Of a DNA stretch of 37,767 nucleotides, positions 31,197 to 37,767 are shown in pieces (within the stretch, counting starts at the first letter, position 1; every line of letters starts with the position of its first letter). Source of the stretch: Minisyncoccota bacterium. Lineage in GTDB: Bacteria; Patescibacteriota; Minisyncoccia; Phycocordibacterales; UBA2100. The stretch lies in NCBI GenBank assembly GCA_018061585.1, contig JAGOTU010000001.1:1-37767 (forward strand). The letters are read 5' to 3'. The notes under the pieces were generated by a model that searched no databases, was not told the DNA's origin, and saw only the letters and a program-made list of their open reading frames with translations. The position numbers and the translations under genes were made by a program.

Positions 31197-33356
31197 ATGC
31201 AACGAAACAGTTACCGGATCGTGACCGCTGTACTTGTGACGTCTGTCATTACCACTCTAGTGTGGCTCATTCTACCGGCAACGCCTGCCGCTGCGCTCGG
31301 TGAGAACAATAGTGAACTGGATATTACATTTATTAGCCAGGGGTATTCGGATTTCGGCATCTTTCATTCGGATGTGCAGCGCTTTACCGAACATCTGCTC
31401 GCGATCGAACCTTTCAAAAGCCGAACTTCCCAGATCACGGTGCGTTCCGTCGACAATACGATAGACCTCATCTGCGGCACTGCGGGTTCCGTACCGGAAT
31501 GTAATCAGGCCAATGCGATCGCGGCGGTCGAGGCGAGTGGCACACCCTACGACAAGATAGTCGTACTGTGGAACAGTCCGCAGAATTCGGGAGGACGTGC
31601 GAAAACAACAGTCGCAACCGTGTATAACGGCGCCGACGGACACAAGACCTTTGTCCACGAGTTCGGTCACCTGCTCGGCCAAATGCGCGATGAATACACT
31701 GCCATACAGGGATCAGGTGCCATGTCCGGCTCATATGAAGGCAACTGCTATATGGGTTTGCCGCCAGCCTCCGCATGGCAGAGCGTGGCGTTGCGTGACT
31801 ACGGTATGGGGTGCATCTTCGCCAACTGGGCGCGGCCCTCGAAGAACAGTATTATGTTCAACCCGTACACCTCGACGTACTTTGACGTTGTGTCTCAGAG
31901 CATGCTCAATCAACAGTTCGACCTCTATGCGGGACCGTACTCTGACACGATTGCGCCGTCCGTAACTATTGTCGACCCTGTCGCGTCGTCGACAGTCTCC
32001 GGAAGAGTCACTATCACGTCGGCGATCTCAGATAACTCTGGCATCGTACGGGCGGAGCTTTGGAAAGACGGCGTTCACTACACGACCGGATACGATGCGC
32101 CCTTCAGCTTTACGTGGGACCCTGCGCTCAATGACCATTCGTCACATACTTTCCAAGTTCGTGCGTACGACGTTGCGGGCAATAGCGGGATCTCGGAGAC
32201 TGTCACAGTGAACATAGACGGCGGTGTGGCCGATACCGAAAAACCGATGGTGTACATGGTATCCCCCGGCAATGGTGCAGTGGTCTACGGCACGAGCAGC
32301 ATACAGCTCTACGTGACCGACAATTCAGAATCCTTGGGGACAGCGTACTTCTATGTCGATGGATCTCTGGTCGGCACCGATACCACCGCACCGTTTACCT
32401 TTAGCTGGGCGACGACGAATTACGCACAAGGATCGCACATGCTGCACGCATTCGCATATGATCTGGCCGGCAACTATGGGGTCACATCTCCCGTGACAGT
32501 GACAGTGGATAATGTCGCTCCGACTATCACGCTCACAAACCCGGTGAACGGCGCCGTGCTTTCGGGAACTACCACAATGCAGGCCGTCGCGTCAGACGAT
32601 CCCGGTCCGCTCTCGCGAGTTGAATTCGTACTCGATGGAAATGGTGTCGCCATCGATACGATCGCCCCGTATGAATTCCAATGGGATACCAAGACAGTGC
32701 TGAACGGTCAACATACGCTGTTCGCGCGAGCGTACGATGCTGCGCGATACACCGACACCGCTCTCGTGACCGTGACCGTACAGAACAATCCGCCTGATAC
32801 AACGAATCCAACGGTCTCGATCTCGTCCCCGACGCAAGGCGCAACGATCCAGGGCACATCGACCGTGACAGTCGCCGCGAGCGACAATATAGCCGTCACC
32901 AAGGTAGAGCTCTATCGAGACGGCGTACTGAGCGATACGGATCTCTCGTCGCCGTTCAGTTTCTTGTGGGATACAAAAACTGTGATGAACGGCGTTCATT
33001 CACTTGTCGCCAAGGCGTTCGACGCTGCCGGCAATACTGCTTCGAGCACCTCTCGCTCGGTAACGGTAAGTAATCCCGACACCACCCCGCCCTCCGTTAC
33101 CATAAGCGCGCCCCTGAACGGCGCGACCGTGCCGAGGCGCACGAATGTGACGATCCAAGCGACAGCGTCGGACAACGTCGCCATACAAAAAGTGCAGTTC
33201 TACGTCGGAACGACGCTCAAATGCACCGACACGACGCTACCGTATTCATGCGTGTGGAAAACGCCGTCGACCCAAGGCGCGCAAACGCTCAAGGCTACTG
33301 CAACTGATACATCCAACAATACAAAAACGACGCAGATCTCTGTGAACGTCAATTAG
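31197..33356 (+). CDS. Secreted M64-type zinc metallopeptidase with five Ig-like repeats
   Basis: 719 aa. Signal/anchor 1-34. The catalytic domain (about 38-245) carries HEFGHLLGQMRDEY (His154, Glu155, His158, with Asp165-Glu166), the HExGHxxGxxxDEY pattern of IgA-peptidase-like M64 enzymes. Four cysteines (Cys93, Cys102, Cys184, Cys206) may form disulfides. Five Ig-like repeats of about 90 residues follow (about 250-719), each with a P-x-V-x-x-x-x-P start and a WD or W plus AxAxDxAGN end. No sortase signal or C-terminal anchor is seen. ATG 31197 is preceded by TATATA, so it may be leaderless. The longer open frame upstream crosses tRNA-Ala and is rejected. Confidence 0.88.
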   Translation: MQRNSYRIVTAVLVTSVITTLVWLILPATPAAALGENNSELDITFISQGYSDFGIFHSDVQRFTEHLLAIEPFKSRTSQITVRSVDNTIDLICGTAGSVPECNQANAIAAVEASGTPYDKIVVLWNSPQNSGGRAKTTVATVYNGADGHKTFVHEFGHLLGQMRDEYTAIQGSGAMSGSYEGNCYMGLPPASAWQSVALRDYGMGCIFANWARPSKNSIMFNPYTSTYFDVVSQSMLNQQFDLYAGPYSDTIAPSVTIVDPVASSTVSGRVTITSAISDNSGIVRAELWKDGVHYTTGYDAPFSFTWDPALNDHSSHTFQVRAYDVAGNSGISETVTVNIDGGVADTEKPMVYMVSPGNGAVVYGTSSIQLYVTDNSESLGTAYFYVDGSLVGTDTTAPFTFSWATTNYAQGSHMLHAFAYDLAGNYGVTSPVTVTVDNVAPTITLTNPVNGAVLSGTTTMQAVASDDPGPLSRVEFVLDGNGVAIDTIAPYEFQWDTKTVLNGQHTLFARAYDAARYTDTALVTVTVQNNPPDTTNPTVSISSPTQGATIQGTSTVTVAASDNIAVTKVELYRDGVLSDTDLSSPFSFLWDTKTVMNGVHSLVAKAFDAAGNTASSTSRSVTVSNPDTTPPSVTISAPLNGATVPRRTNVTIQATASDNVAIQKVQFYVGTTLKCTDTTLPYSCVWKTPSTQGAQTLKATATDTSNNTKTTQISVNVN

Positions 33357-33361
33357 CGTAG

Positions 33362-33376
33362 GGCGATCAGATCGCC
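33362..33376. terminator. Small hairpin between convergent genes
   Basis: GGCGATC-A-GATCGCC. The left gene ends just before it, and the right gene's stop codon lies inside it. There is no clear T-run, so its role as a terminator is doubtful. Confidence 0.4.
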
Positions 33377-33864
33377 TGCGGATCCTCTATGGTCGGTGGC
33401 GTTGCCAAGCACTGACTTAGTCTGTCGGACTGGGTCCATCCGCACTTGCCGTCGGCCTGAACCTCACACGACGCTTCCCGGTAGCATGCATACTCGGGTC
33501 GGAATTCACATGTGGATACCCCGCCGCCTGCGGCAGCCTCTTCTGCAGATATGCAGAGCTGCATAGAGCATCCGGAGATCGCGCAACCATTCGCCACAAT
33601 ACCTGTTTGCGGAGGCGGCATCTGAACCGACTGTGTGTCATTGGAAAATGTGCGGCCATCAGGTGTCGCACACTGCTCGGGATACGACTCCATGATCGGA
33701 TACCCCGCCTCTTTGCATTCCTGGAAGGTGGCTATGGCGTACATCCTTTGTTGGCTCGCGATGTTCGAAAGTGACAGCAGAAGCCCTGCTATAAGAGCGA
33801 GCACGACCGCAACGCCGATAAGAGTCGCTATGCTTGACTGTTTTTTAGTGGCTTCGTTTTCCAT
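33367..33864 (-). CDS. Membrane-anchored cysteine-rich (eight-Cys-cluster-like) protein
   Basis: 165 aa. One membrane anchor (about 14-34). Then FQECKEAGYPIMESYPEQCATPDGRTF, a short motif often seen in CPR envelope proteins. Then a cysteine cluster from NGCAISGCSMQLCISAEEA to CYREASCEVQADGKCGWTQSDRLSQCL (eight Cys), resembling the eight-cysteine-cluster domain of unknown function. The start is set at ATG 33864: TG-A-TACAAT, a textbook extended -10, ends exactly six bases upstream, so the mRNA should begin at the ATG. ATG 33870 would lie at the edge of the -10. Confidence 0.8.
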   Translation of the reverse strand: MENEATKKQSSIATLIGVAVVLALIAGLLLSLSNIASQQRMYAIATFQECKEAGYPIMESYPEQCATPDGRTFSNDTQSVQMPPPQTGIVANGCAISGCSMQLCISAEEAAAGGGVSTCEFRPEYACYREASCEVQADGKCGWTQSDRLSQCLATPPTIEDPQAI

Positions 33865-33869
33865 GCTCA

Positions 33870-33878
33870 TATTGTATC
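33870..33878 (-). promoter_or_regulatory. Extended -10 promoter giving a leaderless mRNA
   Basis: Minus strand TG-A-TACAAT, then ATGAGC, then ATG 33864. Confidence 0.55.
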
Positions 33879-33909
33879 AAACGCATACAGTGACATGTAC
33901 TTACATCTA

Positions 33910-34065
33910 TCGGGCCGCCGGGGAGCGGCGTGACTCACTAAACTCGCAAGCTCGTTAAGTGGTCACTGCCCTGGCTCGCGGTCGCTGCGCGACATCGCTC
34001 CGCCTTTCGATCCCCGACGCATAGCACGCAGGTGCTATGCTTCGACGTCATTCACTTCGTTCATG
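33910..34065. repeat. Truncated tRNA-Pro(GGG) 3' copy with hairpin insert in the T-arm
   Basis: 33910-33924 is identical to the tRNA 3' end (34066-34080). The copy is then broken by about 85 bases beginning CGGCGTGACTCACTAA (33926-33941) and resumes as TTCGATCCCCG (34006-34016), the other half of the T-arm. The insert holds several hairpins. A further hairpin GCATAGCAC-GCAG-GTGCTATGC (34019-34040) lies before the real tRNA. No gene is seen here. Confidence 0.8.
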
Positions 34066-34136
34066 TCGGGCCGCCGGGGATCGAACCCGGTCTACATGAC
34101 CCCCAGCCATGCGTACTACCGGTATACTACGGCCCG
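34066..34136 (-). tRNA. tRNA-Pro (anticodon GGG)
   Basis: Acceptor CGGGCCG / CGGCCCG. Anticodon stem CATGG/TCATG (one G-U) with loop CTGGGGG. T-arm CCGGG TTCGATC CCCGG. Discriminator A; no encoded CCA. Confidence 0.93.
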
Positions 34137-34146
34137 TAGTGAGCAG

Positions 34147-34302
34147 TAATATTAAAGCTTGCTTCAATATTATGCGAATGCCCGGGCCGCACGAATGTTG
34201 GGCCCGTTTGGCGACAAGATATTTTGTCGGGCTGATTGGGTGAGGAGCGAGTTTGCGTAGCTCCGCAAGACCCGTCTACACGCTTGCAATGAAATCTTTT
34301 TG
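34147..34302. repeat. Decayed tRNA-Pro(CGG) 3' copy and hairpins
   Basis: No gene. The hairpins are TAATATT..AAGC / GCTT..AATATTA (34147-34173), CGGGCC / GGGCCCG (about 34182-34206) and CGACAA / TTGTCG (about 34210-34228). From about 34221 the text TTTTGTCGGGCTG follows the tRNA-Pro(CGG) 3' end (34299-34310). The T-arm is then replaced by a longer hairpin (GGGT..GGAGC / GCTCC..ACCC), and GTCTACACGC resumes the tRNA body. Confidence 0.7.
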
Positions 34303-34373
34303 TCGGGCTGCTGGGAATCGAACCCAGTCTACACGCACCCGAAGCGTGCGTACTACCGGTATACTACAGCCCG
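34303..34373 (-). tRNA. tRNA-Pro (anticodon CGG)
   Basis: Acceptor CGGGCTG / CAGCCCG. Anticodon stem CACGC/GCGTG with loop TTCGGGT. T-arm CTGGG TTCGATT CCCAG. Discriminator A; no encoded CCA. The 5' flank CCCGGCAAAAA recurs at 34411-34421. Confidence 0.94.
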
Positions 34374-34473
34374 GCAAAAAGACTCCATGCAATGCTTTGC
34401 CGACTTGCCCGGCAAAAAACCTCATCGCTCGAGTATCCTAACAAAGAAAATAACGGTTGAAAAATAACGAGTG

Positions 34474-34547
34474 TGCACCATTCAGGATTCGAACCTGAGA
34501 CCTTTCGAATGTGAATCGAACGCTCTAACCAACTGAGCTAATGGTGC
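34474..34547 (-). tRNA. tRNA-Val (anticodon CAC)
   Basis: Acceptor GCACCAT / ATGGTGC. Anticodon stem TTCGA/TCGAA with loop TTCACAT. D-arm TAGCTCAGTTGGTTAGAGC. T-arm TCAGG TTCGAAT CCTGA. Discriminator A. It has no hairpin satellite of the kind seen beside the Pro and Ala tRNAs. Confidence 0.95.
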
Positions 34548-34601
34548 GTTCGGAGAATAATACTGTATGCGTCCCCCAGCGCAAAAGTCAGCGTTTCGCT
34601 T

Positions 34602-34637
34602 GACCTTGACTTTATACTGATAGTGTGGCTATATAGC
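34602..34637 (+). promoter_or_regulatory. Promoter of the TspO gene
   Basis: TTGACT, about 18 bases, TATATA, then seven bases to ATG 34643. It predicts a leaderless transcript. Confidence 0.55.
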
Positions 34638-34642
34638 GTTCT

Positions 34643-35125
34643 ATGGTAATCGTACCCACCTGGATGCGCGTTGCGCTGGCCTCGGGCATTTGCTTTGCCG
34701 CAGGTGCTATTTCTGCGCTATATATGACACCCCAGTCTCTCGGCTGGTTCGACTCTTTGGATCGCCCGGTCTTCTTTGCGATGCCGCTACCGGTCATCTT
34801 TTTCGTCCTTGTAGTTTCCTACGCACTCATGTCATTGGCATCGAGTCTTATGTGGATACATGATCCGAAACCGTGGGACTTCCGCGGGTGGATGCCTCTC
34901 TTTTTTACGCACCTATTAATGCAGATGGGGTGGCTCATCCTATTGTTCGCCTACAATGTCGTATTCTTGTCGATGCTCATCGCATTTGTGCTTGCCACAT
35001 ACGTATTCATCCTTACTGCCGCGGCCTGGCAGCGACACAAGATCGCCTTCTGGCTTTTGCTCGCATACCTAGCCTGGACGCTGTACGCGCTCGGCATGAA
35101 TATCGCGATCTGGACGTTGAACTAA
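34643..35125 (+). CDS. tspO: TspO/MBR family tryptophan-rich sensory protein
   Basis: 160 aa with five hydrophobic helices (about 8-28, 46-70, 84-104, 106-128, 134-156). The segment GWFDSLDRPVFFAMPLPVIFFVLVVSYALMSLAS corresponds to the WYxxLxKPxWxPP region of TspO, with Trp/Pro positions partly replaced. The closing YLAWTLYALGMNIAIWTLN matches the family's C-terminus. TspO proteins bind porphyrins and related ligands in the membrane. There is no SD, but a promoter with -10 seven bases from the ATG. It stands alone between tRNA-Val and the tRNA-Ala satellite. Confidence 0.82.
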   Translation: MVIVPTWMRVALASGICFAAGAISALYMTPQSLGWFDSLDRPVFFAMPLPVIFFVLVVSYALMSLASSLMWIHDPKPWDFRGWMPLFFTHLLMQMGWLILLFAYNVVFLSMLIAFVLATYVFILTAAAWQRHKIAFWLLLAYLAWTLYALGMNIAIWTLN

Positions 35126-35131
35126 ACTACA

Positions 35132-35336
35132 TGTGGACCTGGGGGGAATCGGCGTGACTCACTAAGCGGCGAAAGGAATCGGTCAAGCGCTCGGTTTTGC
35201 GTCGTCACGCAATACCTCCGCCTGACCACGCTCGGGCATCCCCATCTACTGATGGGTCCCCAGCCCTCGCCTTCGATTCCCCCAAACCCCTACAAAAATA
35301 TAGTCGCCCACCGCTTCGCGATGTCCTCGTTATTTT
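35132..35336. repeat. Truncated tRNA-Ala(CGC) 3' copy with hairpin insert in the T-arm
   Basis: 35132-35151 is identical to the tRNA 3' end and flank (35337-35356). It is followed by CGGCGTGACTCACTAA (35150-35165), the same word as beside tRNA-Pro(GGG), then about 105 bases of hairpins (for example CCCAT-CTACTG-ATGGG), then TTCGATTCCCCC (35272-35283), the missing half of the T-arm. No gene is seen here. Confidence 0.82.
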
Positions 35337-35338
35337 TG

Positions 35339-35409
35339 TGGACCTGGGGGGAATCGAACCCCCGCCTCCGCAATGCGAATGCGGTGTAATACCACTTTAC
35401 TACAGGCCC
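35339..35409 (-). tRNA. tRNA-Ala (anticodon CGC)
   Basis: Acceptor GGGCCTG / CAGGTCC with the G3-U70 pair. Anticodon stem CCGCA/TGCGG with loop TTCGCAT. T-arm GGGGG TTCGATT CCCCC. Discriminator A; no encoded CCA. Confidence 0.95.
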
Positions 35410-35438
35410 TTGGTGGAAAATTTTATACCACCAATGCT

Positions 35439-35474
35439 AAAAAGAAAACTCCGCTTTCGCGGAGTTTTCTTTCA
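35439..35474 (-). terminator. Terminator of greA (symmetric)
   Basis: Stem AAAGAAAACTCCGC / GCGGAGTTTTCTTT with a TTTC loop. Confidence 0.9.
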
Positions 35475-35483
35475 CTTGATCAG

Positions 35484-35951
35484 CTATTTTATATTGACGA
35501 TCTTGTACTTCTGCTGGCCTTTGGGGGTCTCAAAAGTGAATGTGTCCCCTTTCTTCTTTTCCATAAGCGCGCTTCCGAGCGGTGAGAGGTGCGAGATCTT
35601 TCGCTCCTGCATATTTGCTTCCGCCGAACCCACGATCTCGTAGGTATGCTCGTCCTTTTCGCCCTGTTTCTGGATGGTGACGAAGTTACCGAGAGAAACC
35701 GTGTTGCCTTTGGTGTGCTCGATGATGCGTGCGTGCGATAGCTGTTCCTCGATCACGCGAATGCGATCTTCGGTCGCAGCCTGCAGATTGCGGGCCTCCT
35801 CGTATTCGGCGTTCTCAGAAAGATCGCCAAGCGAACGGGCGTATTCCAACTGCTCCGCGATCTCGCGGCGTCGGACGGTCTTAAGATGTTCCAGCTCAGT
35901 CGTCAGTTCGTCGAACTTCTCCTTGCTCAAATAGTTTGTTTCGTCTGCCAT
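35484..35951 (-). CDS. greA: Transcription elongation factor GreA
   Basis: 155 aa, the normal length. The N-terminal antiparallel coiled coil (about 8-75) has the acidic tip GDLSENAEYEEAR (about 42-54), whose Asp/Glu stimulate RNA polymerase to cleave backtracked RNA. The C-terminal FKBP-like domain (about 80-155) has VSLGNFVTIQ and SPLGSALMEKKKGDTFTFETP. ATG 35951 matches the usual start (YLSKEKFDELTTELEHLK follows). TATAAT lies 14 bases upstream, giving a leader of only about eight bases and no SD. Confidence 0.95.
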   Translation of the reverse strand: MADETNYLSKEKFDELTTELEHLKTVRRREIAEQLEYARSLGDLSENAEYEEARNLQAATEDRIRVIEEQLSHARIIEHTKGNTVSLGNFVTIQKQGEKDEHTYEIVGSAEANMQERKISHLSPLGSALMEKKKGDTFTFETPKGQQKYKIVNIK

Positions 35952-36016
35952 ATATTGGATTGCGCGCATTATACAGTAGAACCCGTCACCCACAATGTGG
36001 GAAACTTTTTGCACCC

Positions 36017-37767
36017 TTAGTCAATGTACTCCGGATGCTCCCGTACGAGCCAATAAAAGAACGGCTGCAGGCCCGGTGCAGCACCGGAATTCGTACCGGC
36101 CGGTGCCTTTTCGAGCACAACAGCGTATGCATATTTCGGATTATCTGCCGGCCAGTACCCTACAGACCACGAGTTCATGTACTCGTTATTCGACCCGAGC
36201 TGTGCAGTGCCGGTCTTTGCAGCGATCTTGATACCCGCAATATTGAGCGACTTCACCGTGGCATCGTGTCTGTCAGAAACGACTGCCATGCGCATTCCTT
36301 CCCGGGCGACCTTAAAGTAGGCCTCGGGAATGTCGATCTTACGGAATTCCGGCGTCGACGATGCGATGAGTTGCGGCTTTAAAAGCTTGCCGCTGTTGGC
36401 GATCGCGGCCGTGAATCGCACGGCTTGCAGCGGAGTGATCTGGAATCCGAACTGACCGATCGATGTATGGTATGTGTTTCCGATACGCCACGGATCATCC
36501 GCGCCGAATATCTTTTCCTTCCACTCAGGAGTAGGAATGATCCCCTCGACCTCCCCCTTTAGGTCGATACCTGTTCGCTCCGACATTCCAAAGAGTCTTG
36601 AGTACTCATCGATCTTGGATATCCCAAGACCCTTTTGTCCGGCGAATCCTCCGCCGATCGTATAAAAATACTCGTCGGACGATACGGCAATGGCAGTACG
36701 CATATCCACCCATCCGTGAACGGTCCAGTCACGGAAGATCGACGGCTGATCCGGATTATACGGATTCGGTAGGACGATCTGGCCGGTCGAGAGAATGCTC
36801 TTCTCCGGCGAAATAATACCCTCCTGTAAAGCGGCGATGGCAAAGACAGGTTTTACGATAGACCCCGGGGTGTACAAGCCACCCACCGCTCGATTGAGCA
36901 TCGGGGAACGCGCGCTCTGTGACACGGACCGAACGATCTCATTATTACCGTCGGTGAATGCCTGGTTGTCGTATTCCGGAAAGCTTGTGAGCGCGAGCAG
37001 CTCCCCCGTACGAACGTCCATAATGACCGCTGCCCCGCCCTTGAATCCCATTTTTTCTGCATGCGCTGCCAAAATAGTATTCAACTGACTCTGCACATCT
37101 GAATCGATGGAAAGATACAAATTTTCACCCTGAACAGCGGGAGAAACGATGTTTTCTCGTTCAATTTTGCCGAGCGCATCGGATTCGATCATGCGGCTAC
37201 CATTCGTACCCGCCAGACGATCATCGTACGCGAGCTCAAGCCCTGACACTCCGGAATAGTCTTCTCGCCACCACTGACCACGCGCATCGGCTTTCGGATA
37301 CTGCACAAAGCCAAGTACGTGCGACATACCGGGGCGTGTCGTGTACTTGCGAAGCGCATATGTTGAGCCTTCTTTGACAGCCTCGTGCGGAGTCTCGGTC
37401 GACGATGCATTCGTCGCCGTGATCCCATCCCGGAGTGACTCCGTCGAAGTCGATACGTCTAGTGCGTTCTCGTTCCACGCGAGCTCCCTGCCCGTACGGT
37501 CGTACACGATGCCGCGGGTCGCGAATATCACTGATCGCGACAGTGTATTGTTGACCGAAATATTCTGGTACGTTGCACCCTGTGCTACTTGCAGCGAAAA
37601 AGCGCGGTACCCGAAACCGAGAGAGACCAACACAAAGACCGCACCCACAGCGAATATCGCGCGATTGGCTACCGGACGCTCAACTCTCCCCTCGAACGAG
37701 GCCGCGTTGAACTCCGGAAGATTCGAAGAATCCAAAAAGATCTCTTCGGGCGCGATCTCGTGGATCG
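36017..37767 (-). CDS. mrdA: Penicillin-binding protein 2 (elongation transpeptidase), start beyond window
   Basis: At least 583 aa; the frame runs off the window end, so the gene is 5'-incomplete. A TTG at 37735 could be taken as a start, but the sequence upstream in frame (EIAPEEIFLDSSNLPEFN) looks like the true N-terminal cytoplasmic part known from CPR PBP2. Numbering from TTG: membrane anchor about 24-45; pedestal 60-210; SxxK Ser292-Lys295 in PGSIVKP; SSD 352-354 in place of SxN, as common in PBP2; KTG 507-509 in AAKTGTAQ. It builds lateral-wall or general peptidoglycan. It is 65 bases upstream of greA on the same strand. Confidence 0.93.
   Translation of the reverse strand, partial: IHEIAPEEIFLDSSNLPEFNAASFEGRVERPVANRAIFAVGAVFVLVSLGFGYRAFSLQVAQGATYQNISVNNTLSRSVIFATRGIVYDRTGRELAWNENALDVSTSTESLRDGITATNASSTETPHEAVKEGSTYALRKYTTRPGMSHVLGFVQYPKADARGQWWREDYSGVSGLELAYDDRLAGTNGSRMIESDALGKIERENIVSPAVQGENLYLSIDSDVQSQLNTILAAHAEKMGFKGGAAVIMDVRTGELLALTSFPEYDNQAFTDGNNEIVRSVSQSARSPMLNRAVGGLYTPGSIVKPVFAIAALQEGIISPEKSILSTGQIVLPNPYNPDQPSIFRDWTVHGWVDMRTAIAVSSDEYFYTIGGGFAGQKGLGISKIDEYSRLFGMSERTGIDLKGEVEGIIPTPEWKEKIFGADDPWRIGNTYHTSIGQFGFQITPLQAVRFTAAIANSGKLLKPQLIASSTPEFRKIDIPEAYFKVAREGMRMAVVSDRHDATVKSLNIAGIKIAAKTGTAQLGSNNEYMNSWSVGYWPADNPKYAYAVVLEKAPAGTNSGAAPGLQPFFYWLVREHPEYID

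Noticed and set aside
33900..35410. CRISPR array or tandem repeat locus
   Set aside because: Repeats are not regularly spaced, spacers are absent and similarity is to the neighbouring tRNAs.
33900..35410. Prophage or integrative-element attachment sites
   Set aside because: Partial tRNA 3' copies resemble att sites, but only 0.1-0.2 kb separate copy and tRNA, with no integrase or cargo. An ancient excised element cannot be excluded.
37735..37767. TTG 37735 as true start of the PBP2 gene
   Set aside because: The frame continues upstream to the window edge with residues (EIAPEEIF) that fit the PBP2 N-terminus, so the gene is treated as incomplete.

Overview
The window looks like chromosomal DNA of an ultra-small Candidate Phyla Radiation bacterium (Patescibacteria, most likely a Parcubacteria lineage) of moderate G+C. 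I infer this from several signs. There is a compact dcw cell-wall/division cluster (mraZ-rsmH-ftsL-like-ftsI-murF). A second penicillin-binding protein (PBP2) begins with the EIxPEEIFLDSSNLP-type N-terminus I associate with this group. Many small one-gene transcription units each have their own terminator, and many small exported or membrane proteins have no named family. The standard code fits, with TGA used as stop. No rRNA, CRISPR array, transposase or phage gene was found.

Layout. 1-10 kb: mostly short single genes on the minus strand. They include a GNAT acetyltransferase/ferredoxin-reductase-type flavoprotein pair, small membrane proteins, a YjlB-type cupin, a DapD-type succinyltransferase and a zinc-ribbon protein. 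10-20 kb: a DUF4173-like membrane protein with an HD-domain hydrolase, a P-loop/CYTH fusion, a DKNYY-repeat protein, a domain-only IMP cyclohydrolase (the N-terminal half of PurH), a 2OG-Fe(II) oxygenase, GMP synthase (guaA) and a hybrid histidine kinase. 20.4-20.8 kb: tRNA-Glu followed by a hairpin array. 21-25 kb: an ArsR-type regulator and an alpha/beta hydrolase, then a plus-strand pair made of a lysyl-oxidase homologue and a PQQ-type sugar dehydrogenase, both membrane anchored. 24.7-29.8 kb: the dcw cluster, with an MraZ operator array upstream of mraZ. 30-34 kb: a YciE/YciF ferritin-like protein, an Ig-repeat M64-type metallopeptidase and a cysteine-rich anchored protein. 31 kb and 34-35.4 kb: five minus-strand tRNA genes (Ala-GGC, Pro-GGG, Pro-CGG, Val-CAC, Ala-CGC), plus a TspO homologue. 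35.5-37.8 kb: greA and a PBP2 gene cut by the window edge.

The most unusual content is non-coding. (1) Next to three tRNA genes lie truncated copies of that tRNA's own 3' half in which the T-arm has been opened or expanded by long hairpin-rich inserts. Two of these inserts (beside tRNA-Pro-GGG and tRNA-Ala-CGC) begin with the same 16-bp word, CGGCGTGACTCACTAA. tRNA-Glu runs directly into a perfect 22-bp inverted copy of its own 3' end, followed by hairpins and two more partial copies. A hairpin array with the same order but different stem sequences lies between ftsI and murF. (2) A dispersed palindrome (arms ATTCTCACATTC and GAATGTGAGAAT) occurs at least four times, always in the same orientation and always next to a terminator. 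One copy overlaps the probable leaderless promoter of the ArsR-family gene, which suggests an autoregulated regulon. A fifth copy near the window start has hairpins inserted in its loop. (3) Two genes share a 34-bp leader containing an eight-codon micro-ORF. Many genes without a Shine-Dalgarno sequence have a -10-like hexamer five to eight bases before the ATG, so leaderless transcription may be common here.
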